Positions 1-10,472 of a stretch of DNA of 64,000 nt are shown here, in pieces. Position 1 is the first letter of the stretch. The number at the start of each line of letters is the position of its first letter. A model generated the notes under the pieces. It did not search any database. It was not told where the DNA came from and saw only the letters and a program-made list of their open reading frames with translations. Position numbers and translations under genes: made by a program. The stretch comes from Brassica napus. Its lineage: Eukaryota; Streptophyta; Magnoliopsida; Brassicales; Brassicaceae. The stretch lies in assembly GCF_020379485.1 (NCBI RefSeq), contig NW_026014857.1:62001-126000 (forward strand), in the 5' to 3' direction.

Positions 1-1567
1 CTTTGGAGGGAATCATGGTGATCCATGTGTACTTTGACTTCTCATCAATGAATGTCACAAAGTACTTATGGCTGTCTCTAGACATACAGGGAGCTGTCCA
101 CACGTCTGAATGCACCAGATCAAAGCAATTCTCATATCTGGTTTCTGATGTTGGGAAGACAGTCCTACAGTGCTTTCCAAGTATACAAGCTTCACACTCC
201 AAGTGATTGAACGCCATACTAGGTAGAATCAGTTCAATTGCCTTGGCATGAGGATGTCCCAGCCTTGCATGCCATGTGAGATTATCACACCTATCCGTTG
301 TGCTGCTTAAACACACAGACCCCACAGGACTAGACGCCTCAGTTGTTTGGAGATGATAGAGCTGATGCTTGCTGTCTCCTCTGCCAATAACCCTTCCAGT
401 CTTCAAATCCTGGAACTCAACTTCATTTGGTCTGAAAACCACTTGACAATCCAAATCAACTGTAGCCTTCTTAACTGAGATTAGATTGGATGTAAACTGA
501 GGTAGGTAGAAGGCAGTGGAGTTCTTCTCAAACAGCTTGAGGTTTCCCACTCCTTCTATTGGGATCCTGGTACCATTGGCTATCACTACACTCCCTGTTG
601 CTGCTGTAACCTCACTTATTAGGCTCTTGTCACTGATCATGTGGTGTGTTGCTCCAGAGTCAATGATGATGGGTTTAGATGTGGATGCTTTGGCAGGAGC
701 ACCCAGACTCCGGGTCGTAGCCAAAGCATACACATGCTTAATAAACTCATCCCATTCCTTTCTTGTCACACACTCATCTGCCCTCTTGGTATCCATTCCT
801 CTCATATCCGCACTGTCTCCTACTGTTTCTCCCATGTATGCTGAGTAGGAGCATTCTCCCAACACCATCAGTTGCTGAATCTCCTTGATCACTTCCAGTT
901 CCACTTCAAGTTGTCTCCTCTTCATCCTAGTCTTTCTTCCTCGGATCCATATCTTGGACAATCTCCTCAGGCTTGCTCTCTTACACTTTGTACCATTCCC
1001 CCTCTTGATCCGCTTCTTGTTCTTCTCATGAACATCATAAGCTGATTGAATCAAGTCACACAACCCATCCACATCTGCTTGCTCTTCACCTTTGATCACT
1101 TGCATAATCAGCTGACCATATGATGAGTTTGAGCTGACTAGAACACTCAAGACTACATCTTGCTCCATCCTCTTTTGTATCATCTCCGGGTCTGATGCCC
1201 TTGTTCTCAAGACACTCAACTCCTTCCACAGGTATTTCAGCTTTCCCACAAGCTGATGAAGTTCTTCTGCTCCTCTTTTAAGACTGCTGCGAGTTCCCTT
1301 GACCTCACAGCCCTTCTTCAGACCAGATATACTCCCACAAACTGCTCCAATCTCACATCTTGTGTGATTTCCTTGAACAGCTCTTTCTTCAGACCTCAGG
1401 CTCCACGCCTGACCTTCATTTGCAGTCATTTCTTGTAAAGGCTTCTCCTTTCCATGACTGCTCCATAACCCACAGCTTTCCAAAGCTCTTTTGGCCCACC
1501 TTGACCACTCGCCATGCCTCTCCTCTTCAGTCTTCACAGTTAACTCAGGTCTGTGTTCCATTTCCAT
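1..1567 (-). CDS. copia A gag-pol polyprotein (gag, protease, integrase N-terminal part), partial
   Basis: I translated the complement of 1567-421 codon by codon, and also the last 60 bases, and found no stop; the bases between follow the same protein by similarity to E2. The ATG at 1567 lies about 130 nt after the PBS. Order: a gag region; a very basic stretch around 960-1030 where a CCHC zinc knuckle would be expected but is absent; a linker with ECSYSAYMGE; the aspartic protease motif DSGATHHM (complement of about 640-665); the GAG-pre-integrase zinc-binding segment with HARLGHPH and CEACILGKHC; and integrase with HSDVW (first catalytic Asp) ending at VTFIDEKSKYTW. The integrase DD35E centre, RT and RNase H lie outside the window. 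The product would be the capsid-enzyme precursor. Start choice rests on position and on similarity to E2. Confidence 0.85.
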   Translation of the reverse strand, partial: MEMEHRPELTVKTEEERHGEWSRWAKRALESCGLWSSHGKEKPLQEMTANEGQAWSLRSEERAVQGNHTRCEIGAVCGSISGLKKGCEVKGTRSSLKRGAEELHQLVGKLKYLWKELSVLRTRASDPEMIQKRMEQDVVLSVLVSSNSSYGQLIMQVIKGEEQADVDGLCDLIQSAYDVHEKNKKRIKRGNGTKCKRASLRRLSKIWIRGRKTRMKRRQLEVELEVIKEIQQLMVLGECSYSAYMGETVGDSADMRGMDTKRADECVTRKEWDEFIKHVYALATTRSLGAPAKASTSKPIIIDSGATHHMISDKSLISEVTAATGSVVIANGTRIPIEGVGNLKLFEKNSTAFYLPQFTSNLISVKKATVDLDCQVVFRPNEVEFQDLKTGRVIGRGDSKHQLYHLQTTEASSPVGSVCLSSTTDRCDNLTWHARLGHPHAKAIELILPSMAFNHLECEACILGKHCRTVFPTSETRYENCFDLVHSDVWTAPCMSRDSHKYFVTFIDEKSKYTWITMIPSK

Positions 1568-1695
1568 GTTGAGATGATTTGGATTCACCAGAAACACTCA
1601 CGCCACCAAGATAATGAAACCCAGAAGTTAAGAACACCAAGAACACTCAAGATTTTTAAGAAAACGAAATCACACTCTCCCACTTTGCACAACCT

Positions 1696-1708
1696 GGCTC
1701 TGATACCA
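1696..1708 (-). promoter_or_regulatory. primer binding site of element A
   Basis: The minus strand reads TGGTATCAGAGCC directly next to the LTR. This is the classic plant LTR-element PBS, complementary to the 3' end of initiator tRNA-Met, where minus-strand DNA synthesis is primed. Confidence 0.9.
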
Positions 1709-2227
1709 TATACACTTTTGTGTATTAGAGCATGATTCAACCAAATAGGGATAATCAGATGAAGAGATTAAAGAGATTAAGAGATTAGTGAGAGAATAAA
1801 GAGAGAGACTCAAAACTCCATTAGATTAATTAATGAGAGAGTTTACAACATATATAGAGTAGGGATACATAGAAACGTCCAGGTTCAGTCTAGCTAGGAT
1901 CAGAAGCATGTGTAGTCAAAGATGTTTCATTCAAACTAGCCAATAAGGTTCCTCACATGCTTGGGTATCTTGCTTTAGCTTTCCAGCTGGTGCCAGCCTG
2001 TCTAAAGCTCTCTAGTCTTGACCAGACCTTATCCAAACTCCTCCTTGCTTATCCAGACTCCTCCTGGCGTGTTTCACTCTCCAAATGTATGCAAGGTAAC
2101 TTTCCAAGTCTTTTAACTCAGTTACCACATTAACAATAAAGTTACTGTGGTAAATCTCCAAAGTTACTGCCTGCTCCAAATCCCTTCCTCTATCCATGTA
2201 TCAACTCTTCATCTCCTTATCTCAACA
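1709..2227 (-). repeat. 5' LTR of copia A (519 bp)
   Basis: On the minus strand it starts TGTTGAGATAAGG and ends just before the PBS. It is homologous to the 529-bp LTRs of E2 at both ends and through much of its length. Unlike most LTRs in the window it has no GTACGG cluster. Confidence 0.88.
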
Positions 2228-5200
2228 ATAGGAGTTGGCAAGAAGAAGTTATCCCACTTTCAAATCAGGTGATTCCAGTTTCGCAGTTTGGGAATAGCAC
2301 AGCTTCTTCGTCGTTCCAATCAAACCAGGATGAATCACTTTGTGAAAAGCTTGATTTGGATACATAAAGTGGTGGAGAATCACCAGGAAGTTGAATAAAT
2401 CTCATAGGAGTTGGCATGAAGAAGTTATCCCACTTTCAAATCAGGTGATTCCAGTTTCCCAGTTTGGGAATAGCACAGCTTCTTCGTCGTTCCCATCAAA
2501 CCAGGATGAATCACTTTGTGAAAAGCTTGATTTGGATACATAAAGTGGTGGAGAATCACCAGGAAGTTGAATAAATCTCATAGGAGTTGGGATGAAGAAG
2601 TTATCCCACTTTCAAATCAGTGTATTCCAGTTTCCCAGTTTGGGAATAGCACAGCTTCTTCGTCGTTCCAATCAAACCAGGATGAATCACTTTGTAAGAA
2701 GCTTGATTTGGATACATAAAGTGGTGGAGAATCACCAGGAAGTTGAATAAATCTCATAGGAGTTGGCATGAAGAAGTTATCCCACTTTCAAATCAGGTGA
2801 TTCCAGTTTTCCAGTTTGGGAATAGCACAGCTTCTTCGTCGTTCCAATCAAACCAGGATGAATCACTTTGTGAAAAGCTTGATTTGGATACATAAAGTGG
2901 TGGAGAATCACCAGGAAGTTGAATAAATCTCATAGGAGTTGGCATGAAGAAGTTATCCCACTTTCAAATCAGGTGATTCCAGTTTCCCAGTTTGGGAATA
3001 GCACAGCTTCTTCGTCGTTCCAATCAAACCAGGATGAATCACTTTGTAAGAAGCTTGATTTGGATACATAAAGTGGTGGAGAATCACCAGGAAGTTGAAT
3101 AAATCTCATAGGAGTTGGCATGAAGAAGTTATCCCACTTTCAAATCAGGTGATTCCAGTTTCCCAGTTTGGGAATAGCACAGCTTCTTCGTCGTTCCAAT
3201 CAAACCAGGATGAATCACTTTGTGAGAAGCTTGATTTGGATACATAAAGTGGTGGAGAATCACCAGGAAGTTGAATAAATCTCATAGGAGTTGGCATGAA
3301 GAAGTTATCCCACTTTCAAATCAGGTGATTCCAGTTTCCCAGTTTGGGAATAGCACAGCTTCTTCGTCGTTCCAATCAAACCAGGATGAATCACTTTGTG
3401 AAAAGCTTGATTTGGATACATAAAGTGGTGGAGAATCACCAGGAAGTTGAATAAATCTCATAGGAGTTGGCATGAAGAAGTTATCCCACTTTCAAATCAG
3501 GTGATTCCAGTTTCCCAGTTTGGGAATAGCACAGCTTCTTCGTCGTTCCAATCAAACCAGGATGAATCACTTTGTAAGAAGCTTGATTTGGATACATAAA
3601 GTGGTGGAGAATCACCAGGAAGTTGAATAAATCTCATAGGAGTTGGGATGAAGAAGTTATCCCACTTTCAAATCAGGTGATTCCAGTTTCCCAGTTTGGG
3701 AATAGCACAGCTTCTTCGTCGTTCCAATCAAACCAGGATGAATCACTTTGTAAGAAGCTTGATTTGGATACATAAAGTGGTGGAGAATCACCAGGAAGTT
3801 GAATAAATCTCATAGGAGTTGGCATGAAGAAGTTATCCCACTTTCAAATCAGGTGATTCCAGTTTCCCAGTTTGGGAATAGCACAGCTTCTTCGTCGTTC
3901 CAATCAAACCAGGATGAATCACTTTGTGAAAAGCTTGATTTGGATACATAAAGTGGTGGAGAATCACCAGGAAGTTGAATAAATCTCATAGGAGTTGGCA
4001 TGAAGAAGTTATCCCACTTTCAAATCAGGTGATTCCAGTTTTCCCAGTTTGGGAATAGCACAGCTTCTTCGTCGTTCCAATCAAACCAGGATGAATCACT
4101 TTGTGAAAAGCTTGATTTGGATACATAAAGTGGTGGAGAATCACCAGGAAGTTGAATAAATCTCATAGGAGTTGGCATGAAGAAGTTATCCCACTTTCAA
4201 ATCAGGTGATTCCAGTTTCCCAGTTTGGGAATAGCACAGCTTCTTCGTCGTTCCAATCAAACCAGGATGAATCACTTTGTAAGAAGCTTGATTTGGATAC
4301 ATAAAGTGGTGGAGAATCACCAGGAAGTTGAATAAATCTCATAGGAGTTGGCATGAAGAAGTTATCCCACTTTCAAATCAGGTGATTCCAGTTTCCCAGT
4401 TTGGGAATAGCACAGCTTCTTCGTCGTTCCAATCAAACCAGGATGAATCACTTTGTGAGAAGCTTGATTTGGATACATAAAGTGGTGGAGAATCACCAGG
4501 AAGTTGAATAAATCTCATAGGAGTTGGCATGAAGAAGTTATCCCACTTTCAAATCAGGTGATTCCAGTTTCCCAGTTTGGGAATAGCACAGCTTCTTCGT
4601 CGTTTCAATCAAACCAGGATGAATCACTTTGTGAAAAGCTTGATTTGGATACATAAAGTGGTGGAGAATCACCAGGAAGTTGAATAAATCTCATAGGAGT
4701 TGGCATGAAGAAGTTATCCCACTTTCAAATCAGGTGATTCCAGTTTCCCAGTTTGGGAATAGCACAGCTTCTTCGTCGTTCCAATCAAACCAGGATGAAT
4801 CACTTTGTAAGAAGCTTGATTTGGATACATAAAGTGGTGGAGAATCACCAGGAAGTTGAATAAATCTCATAGGAGTTGGCATGAAGAAGTTATCCCACTT
4901 TCAAATCAGGTGATTCCAGTTTCCCAGTTTGGGAATAGCACAGCTTCTTCGTCGTTCCAATCAAACCAGGATGAATCACTTTGTAAGAAGGTTGATTTGG
5001 ATACATAAAGTGGTGGAGAATCACCAGAAGTTGAATAAATCTCATAGGAGTTGGCTTGAAGAAGTTATCCCACTTTCAAATCAGGTGATTCCAGTTTCCC
5101 AGTTTGGGAATAGCACAGCTTCTTCGTCGTTCCAATCAAACCAGGATGAATCACTTTGTGAAAAGCTTGATTTGGATACATAAAGTGGTGGAGAATCACC

Positions 5201-5405
5201 AGGAAGTTGAAAAATCTCATAGGAGTTGGCATGAAGAAGTTATCCCACTTTCAAATCAGGTGATTCCAGTTTCCCAATTTGGGAATAGCACAGCTTCTTC
5301 GTCGTTCCAATCAAACCAGGATGAATCACTTTGTAAGAAGCTTGATTTGGATACATAATGTTGTGGAGAATCACCAGGAAGTTGAATAAATCTCATAGGA
5401 GTTGG
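2228..5405 (+). repeat. CentBr-type centromeric satellite array, 18 units of 176 bp
   Basis: Measuring from atagg, unit starts are 2228, 2404, 2580, 2756, 2932, 3108, 3284, 3460, 3636, 3812, 3988, 4165, 4341, 4517, 4693, 4869, 5044, 5219 and 5395. The period is 176 bp, with single-base indels making one 177-bp and two 175-bp units. Each unit has aagcttgatttggatacata (HindIII site; lost in the unit at 4869) and tcttcgtcgttccaatcaaa. I recognise this from memory as the Brassica 176-bp satellite (CentBr/canrep), which is the centromere repeat bound by CENH3 nucleosomes. Units differ at only a few positions. The array is cut on the left by copia A and on the right by element C, so its true length is unknown. 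Short ORFs in it (for example 4929-5358) are chance reading frames. Confidence 0.93.
2756..5218 (+). repeat. two tandem copies of a seven-unit higher-order repeat (about 1.23 kb each)
   Basis: The diagnostic site before gcttg reads gtgaaaa, gtaagaa or gtgagaa (call them A, B, C). Units starting 2756-3812 read A B C A B B A. Units starting 3988-5044 read A B C A B B A again. The two leading units (2756, 3988) also share an extra-T variant in the ccagttttcc tract, and gtgagaa occurs only at the third unit of each set (3108, 4341). The first three units and the last do not continue the pattern. Confidence 0.7.
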
Positions 5406-6263
5406 TGTTGAACTGAAGAGAAGATGGAGCTTGTACATAAATAGGGCAAGCTTCAGAAGATGTTCAGAAGAGTCCTATCGAGCTTCAGGAGTGCCCTGAA
5501 GTATCTATCATGGTGAAGTCAAGTCCAGGAGGGCCTTAGACACAATATGGAGATGATTGAGTGTTGGTGCAAAGATAGGGCAAGGTACGGACAGGCGGCC
5601 CGTACCATCGACGGTACTTCACCGGGATTGTCCAAAACCTGTGCAAACTTAGGGTGCTGATTGCTAAAGCATCAGGCAACCTTTTCTAGTATTATGGTCG
5701 TTGGAAAGCAAGGAAAGGAGGGAGAGTGTGGTCCAAATACAAGCTGTCTCTTAGCTGTAAAGGAAAGAGATATTGGGGACCATGTATCTGGCCTTATACA
5801 TGGGCAGATTCAAGGGAGCCTAAGGAGAACCAATTAGGTGACAGCAAGACTTAACCAATCAAGACACAGCTCTCAGATCACGACCTGGACACTCCATCTA
5901 CACCATCCATTTGTATTCAATCATTTATATCCATTAGATTAAGGGTTTATGAGTTTGTAATGTGTAAAGCCTATATAAGGCTCATTTGTGTGTTTTGTAA
6001 ACCCTAAGAGAGTAAGGGGGATTTTCCCTTCTCCTTCATAGTCTTTGGTTACTTTGAATCTCTCAATCTCTATTCTCTAGTTACTTAATCTCTCAGTCTC
6101 TCTAATCTCTTAATCTCTCACTCAAAGTCTCTTAGTCTCACACCATTCTTATTCTTCCATCAGTCTCTCTTTTATTCTCTTCCATTATTGTCACAAGACA
6201 AGATCTCTTGACCTTAAGGGCGTGTTCATCACACACACAACCTGAACTCTGTTAAACCTTATA
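5406..6263 (+). repeat. 5' LTR of element C (858 bp)
   Basis: It starts TGTTGAACTGAAGAG right after satellite sequence and ends CCTTATA at the PBS. It contains a TATA box (TATATAA at 5972-5978) followed by gagtaaggggg and a T/C-rich tract, the same promoter-to-R layout as in X1, X2 and D. A GTACGG/CCGTAC cluster lies at 5585-5618. The matching 3' LTR is not in the window. Confidence 0.82.
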
Positions 6264-6276
6264 TGGTATCAGAGCC
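6264..6276 (+). promoter_or_regulatory. primer binding site of element C
   Basis: TGGTATCAGAGCC lies directly after the LTR; it is complementary to initiator tRNA-Met. Confidence 0.88.
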
Positions 6277-6912
6277 AGGTTCATCAGAACTTGGTTCCAG
6301 CTTCAGCTCAAGCACAAGCTCACTCCCATGCCATTTTCAAGCTATTGAAGCTGTTGAAGAACTTCTATCCAGCCGGCTGTGTAATCTCTTCAAGATGAAG
6401 TTTTGCTCATCCATGGCGTGTATAGAAGCTGTCCTAAGTCCATCATACTCTCTCATGTCCGCCCTGAAGAAAGAAGGCAATTGGAAGCATGTCCATCCTT
6501 TCCCATTCACTGTCCAAGAAGAAACCTTCCAAGGAGGAAGCTTTCAGCATTGGTACTTGTGTGGCGACTCAAACATGAAGAAAGGAGGTGTCTTTGGCAT
6601 GGTGGGTTCAAGGAGAAAGGCCACGTAAAGAAGGAGATGTTGGTTTGTCCATTTATGATGCAGATTGCCTTGGAGGCTCAAGGAACAAGCACTGGTTCCT
6701 TGGTTGTAAGCTAAACCTTTTTCCCTTGTTAAAAGCTTGTGTCTTTATGATATGGTTGTGATGTTGTGATTGAAAATCTGAGGATATGTTTAAGATTGCT
6801 AAATGAAAATGAGTTTAGAATCTGTCCGAGGATATTTAAAAAGTCTTGTTTGGTGTCTGGAATGTTTAAAAATACTTAACCTTGATTCTAGTGATGCTTG
6901 TTAGGGAGTTAG

Positions 6913-6972
6913 AATTTGTCTAAACCTGATTGCATTCATGAAAATTTGTCTAAACCTGATTGCATTCATGAA
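6913..6972 (+). repeat. 30-bp direct tandem duplication in element C
   Basis: Two perfect copies of a 30-bp unit (aatttgtctaaacctgattg and following) sit head to tail in the internal region. The related sequence in K (about 62935-62965, reverse) has only one copy, so this looks like a private duplication. Confidence 0.85.
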
Positions 6973-7059
6973 ACGAAATCACCAAAGGTTATGCATTGTG
7001 TCTGATGTTGGTTGATAATGTTATTTCTTAATCCCAGCTCTAAATGAATGTGTATTAAT

Positions 7060-8007
7060 TGTTGAACTGAAGAGAAGATAGAGCTTGTACAAAAATAGGG
7101 CAAGCTCTAGAAGATGTCCAGAAGAGTTCAATCAAGCTTCAGAGGTGGTCTGAAGTAGTTATCCTGTGAAGTTAAGTCTAGGAAAGACTTAGACTGATCA
7201 TGTGAAGGCTTTGGAGGAGTTAGAGAGAAGATGGAAGTGTGGTGCAAAGATAGGGCGTTCAGTATGGCCTTGTACGGTCTAGGGTGAATCATGAAGGTGT
7301 TTGGGGTCAGTCAAGAAGGGAGATAAGGCAATGTGCATAGATAGGTAGAGTGGTACGGACAGGAGGTCCGTACCATCAACCGTACGGCCACTCCACACGC
7401 CCAAGTCACCCGGTTCAGCTTAAATCAAAGATGAGCAATGTGAGGGCGGTTTACTCGGATCCAATCCTATCTTAAGTGACCGTTGGAGGCTTATGGAGGG
7501 AAGGAATATACCTGAGCATCTTGTGGTCCAAGAGACAGGCTGGAAAGGGAAAAGAAGCTTTACCTTTACAGCCAAGACTCATCTCCTCCCTTCATTCAAA
7601 AGAAGCAATCTGAGCCTCCCATTTGAATCAGCCACGCCAGCTAGCACCAGAGACATCAAGACCAGTCTTCTCTCATCCTTACCATCCATTCTATCTTTTA
7701 TTTACAGCCATAGGATCTAGGTTTGTGATCTGAGTTGTGTAAAGGCATATATAAGCCTCTTATGATCATTTTGTAATCTTTAAGTGAGTAAGGGGGGAAA
7801 CCCTTCTCCTTCATGTTCTATGAAAGTCTGTTCTTGATACTAAGTCTCTAATCTATTCTCTAAGTCTCTCAGTCTCTTTAATCTTGTTACCTAGTCTGAT
7901 TCATACTCTAAATCTCTCCCCATACTCCTAAGTCTCAAATCTGTTCACATAAACTCTCCTAAACACTTTCTCACACACACCTTGAGTGAATCCTTATAAA
8001 AATCTCA
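7060..8007 (+). repeat. 5' LTR of X1 (948 bp)
   Basis: It starts TGTTGAACTGAAGAG and ends AAAATCTCA. The TATA box TATATAA is at 7748-7754. A GTACGG cluster at 7352-7389 includes an inverted repeat (ggtacggac ... gtccgtacc, 7352-7374). The last 240 bp or so are almost identical to the LTR end of D, where the inverted-repeat scar begins. Confidence 0.88.
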
Positions 8008-8790
8008 AGACATACTTCTAAATGCTTATAAGACATCACTGATGGATTTAACTATGGCATAGCAACACTCAGAACTGGACTGAGTCAAGACAAGTAGATT
8101 TCAATCTCTAACAATGACAATGCAAGTTCTAGACACTACATTGACATCCTAGGTTATTATGATTATTAAGTTCTCTAAATGCAATGCAAGCTTACATCAG
8201 TACATTTGAAATTTAGGCTCATTTTTAAATGCATTACTACATGAATGCACAATCTTAAATCATTAGCTATATGAATGCAACAGCTTTAATCCATGATTAA
8301 TATTAAAGCTATGCACAACAGTTTCAATCAGAACTAATGATGCAAGCAACTTAGACAATTTCTAATTGATGCAAGACTTTCATTGATGGATTAAACATAG
8401 GCAATAGCATCAGATAACACTAGGATTGAACTTAGACAGTATGAGATATGCTTATGTATGCAAAATAACTTATTAATCATGATGCAAGTAGCAGAGACAT
8501 TCTACTCAATTCTACAACACATTCATGATGATTCAAGTTTATGACCACACCCAAGACAATGCAACAGCAAAACAATTTCAGTGCAATTAGCCTAGACATT
8601 CTACTAGAAGCTATAAACTCTTAATGGAATTAGGGAAAGCACATAGTATAATCAGGAGATAAACCTATCAAGACATATTAAGATAGATGAGATTAGGTTT
8701 ACTCCCTTGGTTAAGATGATAAGGAGTGGTTCTCAAAGTTACCACTTGAATCCTTACTTCTTCTTCTTCTCTTATTGCAATCACCCTTCT
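8008..8790 (-). repeat. inverted copy of X1 internal sequence (mirror of 10711-11493)
   Basis: This stretch is the reverse complement of 10711-11493. Coordinates add to 19501 at both ends, so there is no net indel over 783 bp, and only scattered mismatches are seen. With the LTR homology the arms extend to about 7770 and 11730. It holds the same junction (LTR end next to agaca) that elsewhere marks the D insertion. It contains no gene. Confidence 0.85.
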
Positions 8791-8795
8791 TAGGT

Positions 8796-8885
8796 GAAAG
8801 CACATTCTACTAGAAGCTATAAACTCTTAATGGAATTAGGGAAAGCACATTCTACTAGAAGCTATAAACTCTTAATGGAATTAGG
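8796..8885 (+). repeat. 45-bp direct tandem duplication at a rearrangement junction
   Basis: Two copies of a 45-bp unit starting gaaagcacattctactag (8796-8840 and 8841-8885) follow the end of the inverted segment. Most of the unit also occurs once at about 8597-8640 inside that segment. This is the kind of junction left by template switching during break repair. Confidence 0.85.
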
Positions 8886-8896
8886 GAAAACCCATT

Positions 8897-9751
8897 GGGA
8901 TTGAGATTTGTAGATCCAAGGAAGGATTATTCATGTCCCAAAGAAAATATACACTTGATCTTTTGAAAGATGCAGGTAAACTTGGAGGACAAACCGCGAA
9001 AATGCCAATGGAGGATGGGTACAAAGTACCAAGAGAGGGGGAGCTTGAAGACAGCAAGCTGATCCATGACCCTAAGCTTTATAGGAAGCTAGTGGGTAGG
9101 CTAATCTACCTAACAATCACACGACCTGATATCTGCTTTGCTGTGAATCAGGTGAGTCAACACATGCAAGCTCCAAAGGATCACCATTGGAGAATGGTAG
9201 ATAGAGTGCTAAGCTACCTCAACGGATCACCAGGCCAAGGAGTCTGGATGGGATGCAATGGGAGTACAGAAGTTGTTGGCTACTGTGATGCAGATTGGGC
9301 TGGAGATAGAGCAGACAGAAGATCTACAACCGGCTACTGCACCTTCATTGGAGGGAACCTTGTGACTTGGAAGAGCAAGAAGCAGAAGGTGGTCTCATGT
9401 TCTAGTGCGGAGGCAGAGTATAGAGCAATGCTGAAGCTCACTAATGAGTTGGTATGGATCAAGGGGATCTTGAAGCACATTGAGATTGAGCAAGTGGCGC
9501 CAATGACAATGCATTGTGATAACCAAGCCGCAATCCACATTGCCTCCAACTCAGTCTTCCATGAGAGAACCAAGCACATTGAAGTGGATTTTCACAAGGT
9601 GAGGCAGATGATAGTCTTGGGAGTGATTCTGCCATGCTATACAAGGAGTGAGGATCAACTGGCTGATGTGTTCACAAAAGCGGCAAGGATGAAGACAATG
9701 GAGTCCATCTACATCAGGTTGGGACTCATTGATCTTTCACCTAGGAGCTGA
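8897..9751 (+). pseudogene. copia H RT end and RNase H, 5'-truncated
   Basis: The frame is open from about 8897 (GIEICRSKEG, end of the RT domain) to the stop at 9749-9751; the ATG at 9733 codons upstream of nothing is not implied, the first in-frame ATG being at 8933. It carries the RNase H motifs YCDADWAGD, SSAEAEYRAM (catalytic Glu intact), HCDNQAAIH and the end segment DQLADVFTKAA. Gag, protease, integrase and the RT catalytic YVDD are missing, so it cannot act alone. The retained part has no stop or frameshift. It is close to the E2, F and I proteins in sequence. Confidence 0.85.
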
Positions 9752-9782
9752 GCCCCTTACTATGAGGTCTTTACTCTTTTTC

Positions 9783-9823
9783 CCTCATCAAAGTTTTGTC
9801 CCAATGGGTTTTCTTTGGTGAGG
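9783..9823 (+). other. conserved 3' hairpin of H
   Basis: Stem cctcatcaaag / ctttggtgagg (one U-G pair) encloses a loop with cccaatggg. It begins 31 nt after the stop codon and ends 65 nt before the 3' LTR. It is one member of a family-wide motif described in the findings. Confidence 0.8.
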
Positions 9824-9888
9824 TTTTTAATGAGGAAGATCTCATAGTGTCCAAGCTTAGACTTCACAAAGCTAAGCTTGAGGGGGAG

Positions 9889-10472
9889 TGTTGAAGAGTT
9901 AAGTATAAAGATGTGAAGCACAAAGGGGGTTAAGACTGAAGGGAGTATGTTAAGCATTGGTGTGATGGGAGAGGTTCACAATGGTCTGACCGTACAAGGC
10001 CGTACAAGGCCGTACGGTCCGTACACATTCAGATAAGTGAAACCTCGACCACACGGTCACAAGAAGTTACCCGAGTAACTCATGTGGAAAGGAGAGGCTT
10101 TGGCTGATGGATCAGACCGTTGGAGGATAAGAAGAGGCGCGGCTTGACAGGCTGGCACAGCTGGAAAGGCAAGAGCATCTTGGTCCAAGATGCCAGATAC
10201 TCCAAGCATGTGGAGAAGCTGATTGGCCGGTCTAAAGAAAGCTTATCCTCTCCTTGTTGACTTCACATGCTTAGCTTAGCTCTTTGATTTCGAAAACTCT
10301 TATGATCTCACACTATATATTGTAACTCTTGTCATTAATAATAAATCATACAGTTCTGAGTTTATCTCTCTAAGTTCATACTCTCTTAATCATGATTCTA
10401 GTCTAATCTCTTCATAATCTCTCATTCTGTTCCTTAATCTTCTCTAAATCATTTCATTCTCTTAATCTTTCA
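9889..10472 (+). repeat. 3' LTR of copia H (about 584 bp)
   Basis: It starts TGTTGAAGAG right after the polypurine tract. Its end at 10472 is inferred from the return to X1 sequence. A cluster of four GTACGG/CCGTAC sites lies at 9990-10024. Confidence 0.8.

Larger units (their letters stand above)
1..2227 (-). mobile_element. Ty1/copia element A, 5' part, cut by window start
   Basis: This is the 5' half of a minus-strand copia retrotransposon: 5' LTR (1709-2227), a PBS touching the LTR, then gag, protease and the start of integrase running off the window at position 1. The element sits in the CentBr array: immediately right of the LTR the satellite resumes in the middle of a unit with atagg (2228-2232). 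The expected 5-bp target duplication is therefore atagg, and the left flank, outside the window, should be satellite ending in ctcatagg. Its LTR and coding sequence are related to element E2 (26372-31977). Confidence 0.9.
5406..7059 (+). mobile_element. non-coding LTR element C, left part (5' LTR and start of internal region)
   Basis: The element begins inside a satellite unit after gttgg (5401-5405, predicted target duplication). It has a 5' LTR (5406-6263), a PBS and 796 bp of internal sequence before X1 interrupts it at 7060. The internal part resumes at 36599. No domain is recognisable. An open frame from 6263 only exists because the PBS contains ATG and is not credible as a gene. The internal sequence matches element K (reverse strand, 61440-63652) in several blocks, for example around 6770-6970, so C and K are one subfamily. 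Confidence 0.8.
8897..10472 (+). mobile_element. copia element H, 3' fragment
   Basis: This is a 5'-truncated copia copy: end of RT, RNase H, 3' untranslated hairpin, polypurine tract (aagcttgagggggag, ending 9888) and one LTR (9889-10472). The left edge is a rearrangement breakpoint next to the 45-bp duplication. The right edge returns to X1 internal sequence (agaagcacagatgg), the same context found uninterrupted in D near 21080, so H was inserted in X1 and later lost its 5' part. Confidence 0.82.

Noticed and set aside
4929..5358. Overlapping ORFs inside the satellite array
   Set aside because: They are the same chance frame in successive 176-bp units.
2228..5405. Possible CRISPR array
   Set aside because: The units are contiguous 176-bp satellite monomers with no unique spacers, in plant sequence.
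6263..6628. Plus-strand ORF of 121 codons starting in the element C leader
   Set aside because: Its ATG is part of the LTR end and primer binding site; there is no domain and no matching frame in related elements.
7493..7720. Plus-strand ORF of 75 codons in the X1 LTR, repeated at 36079
   Set aside because: It recurs only because the LTR is repeated; it lies across the promoter region and has no domain.
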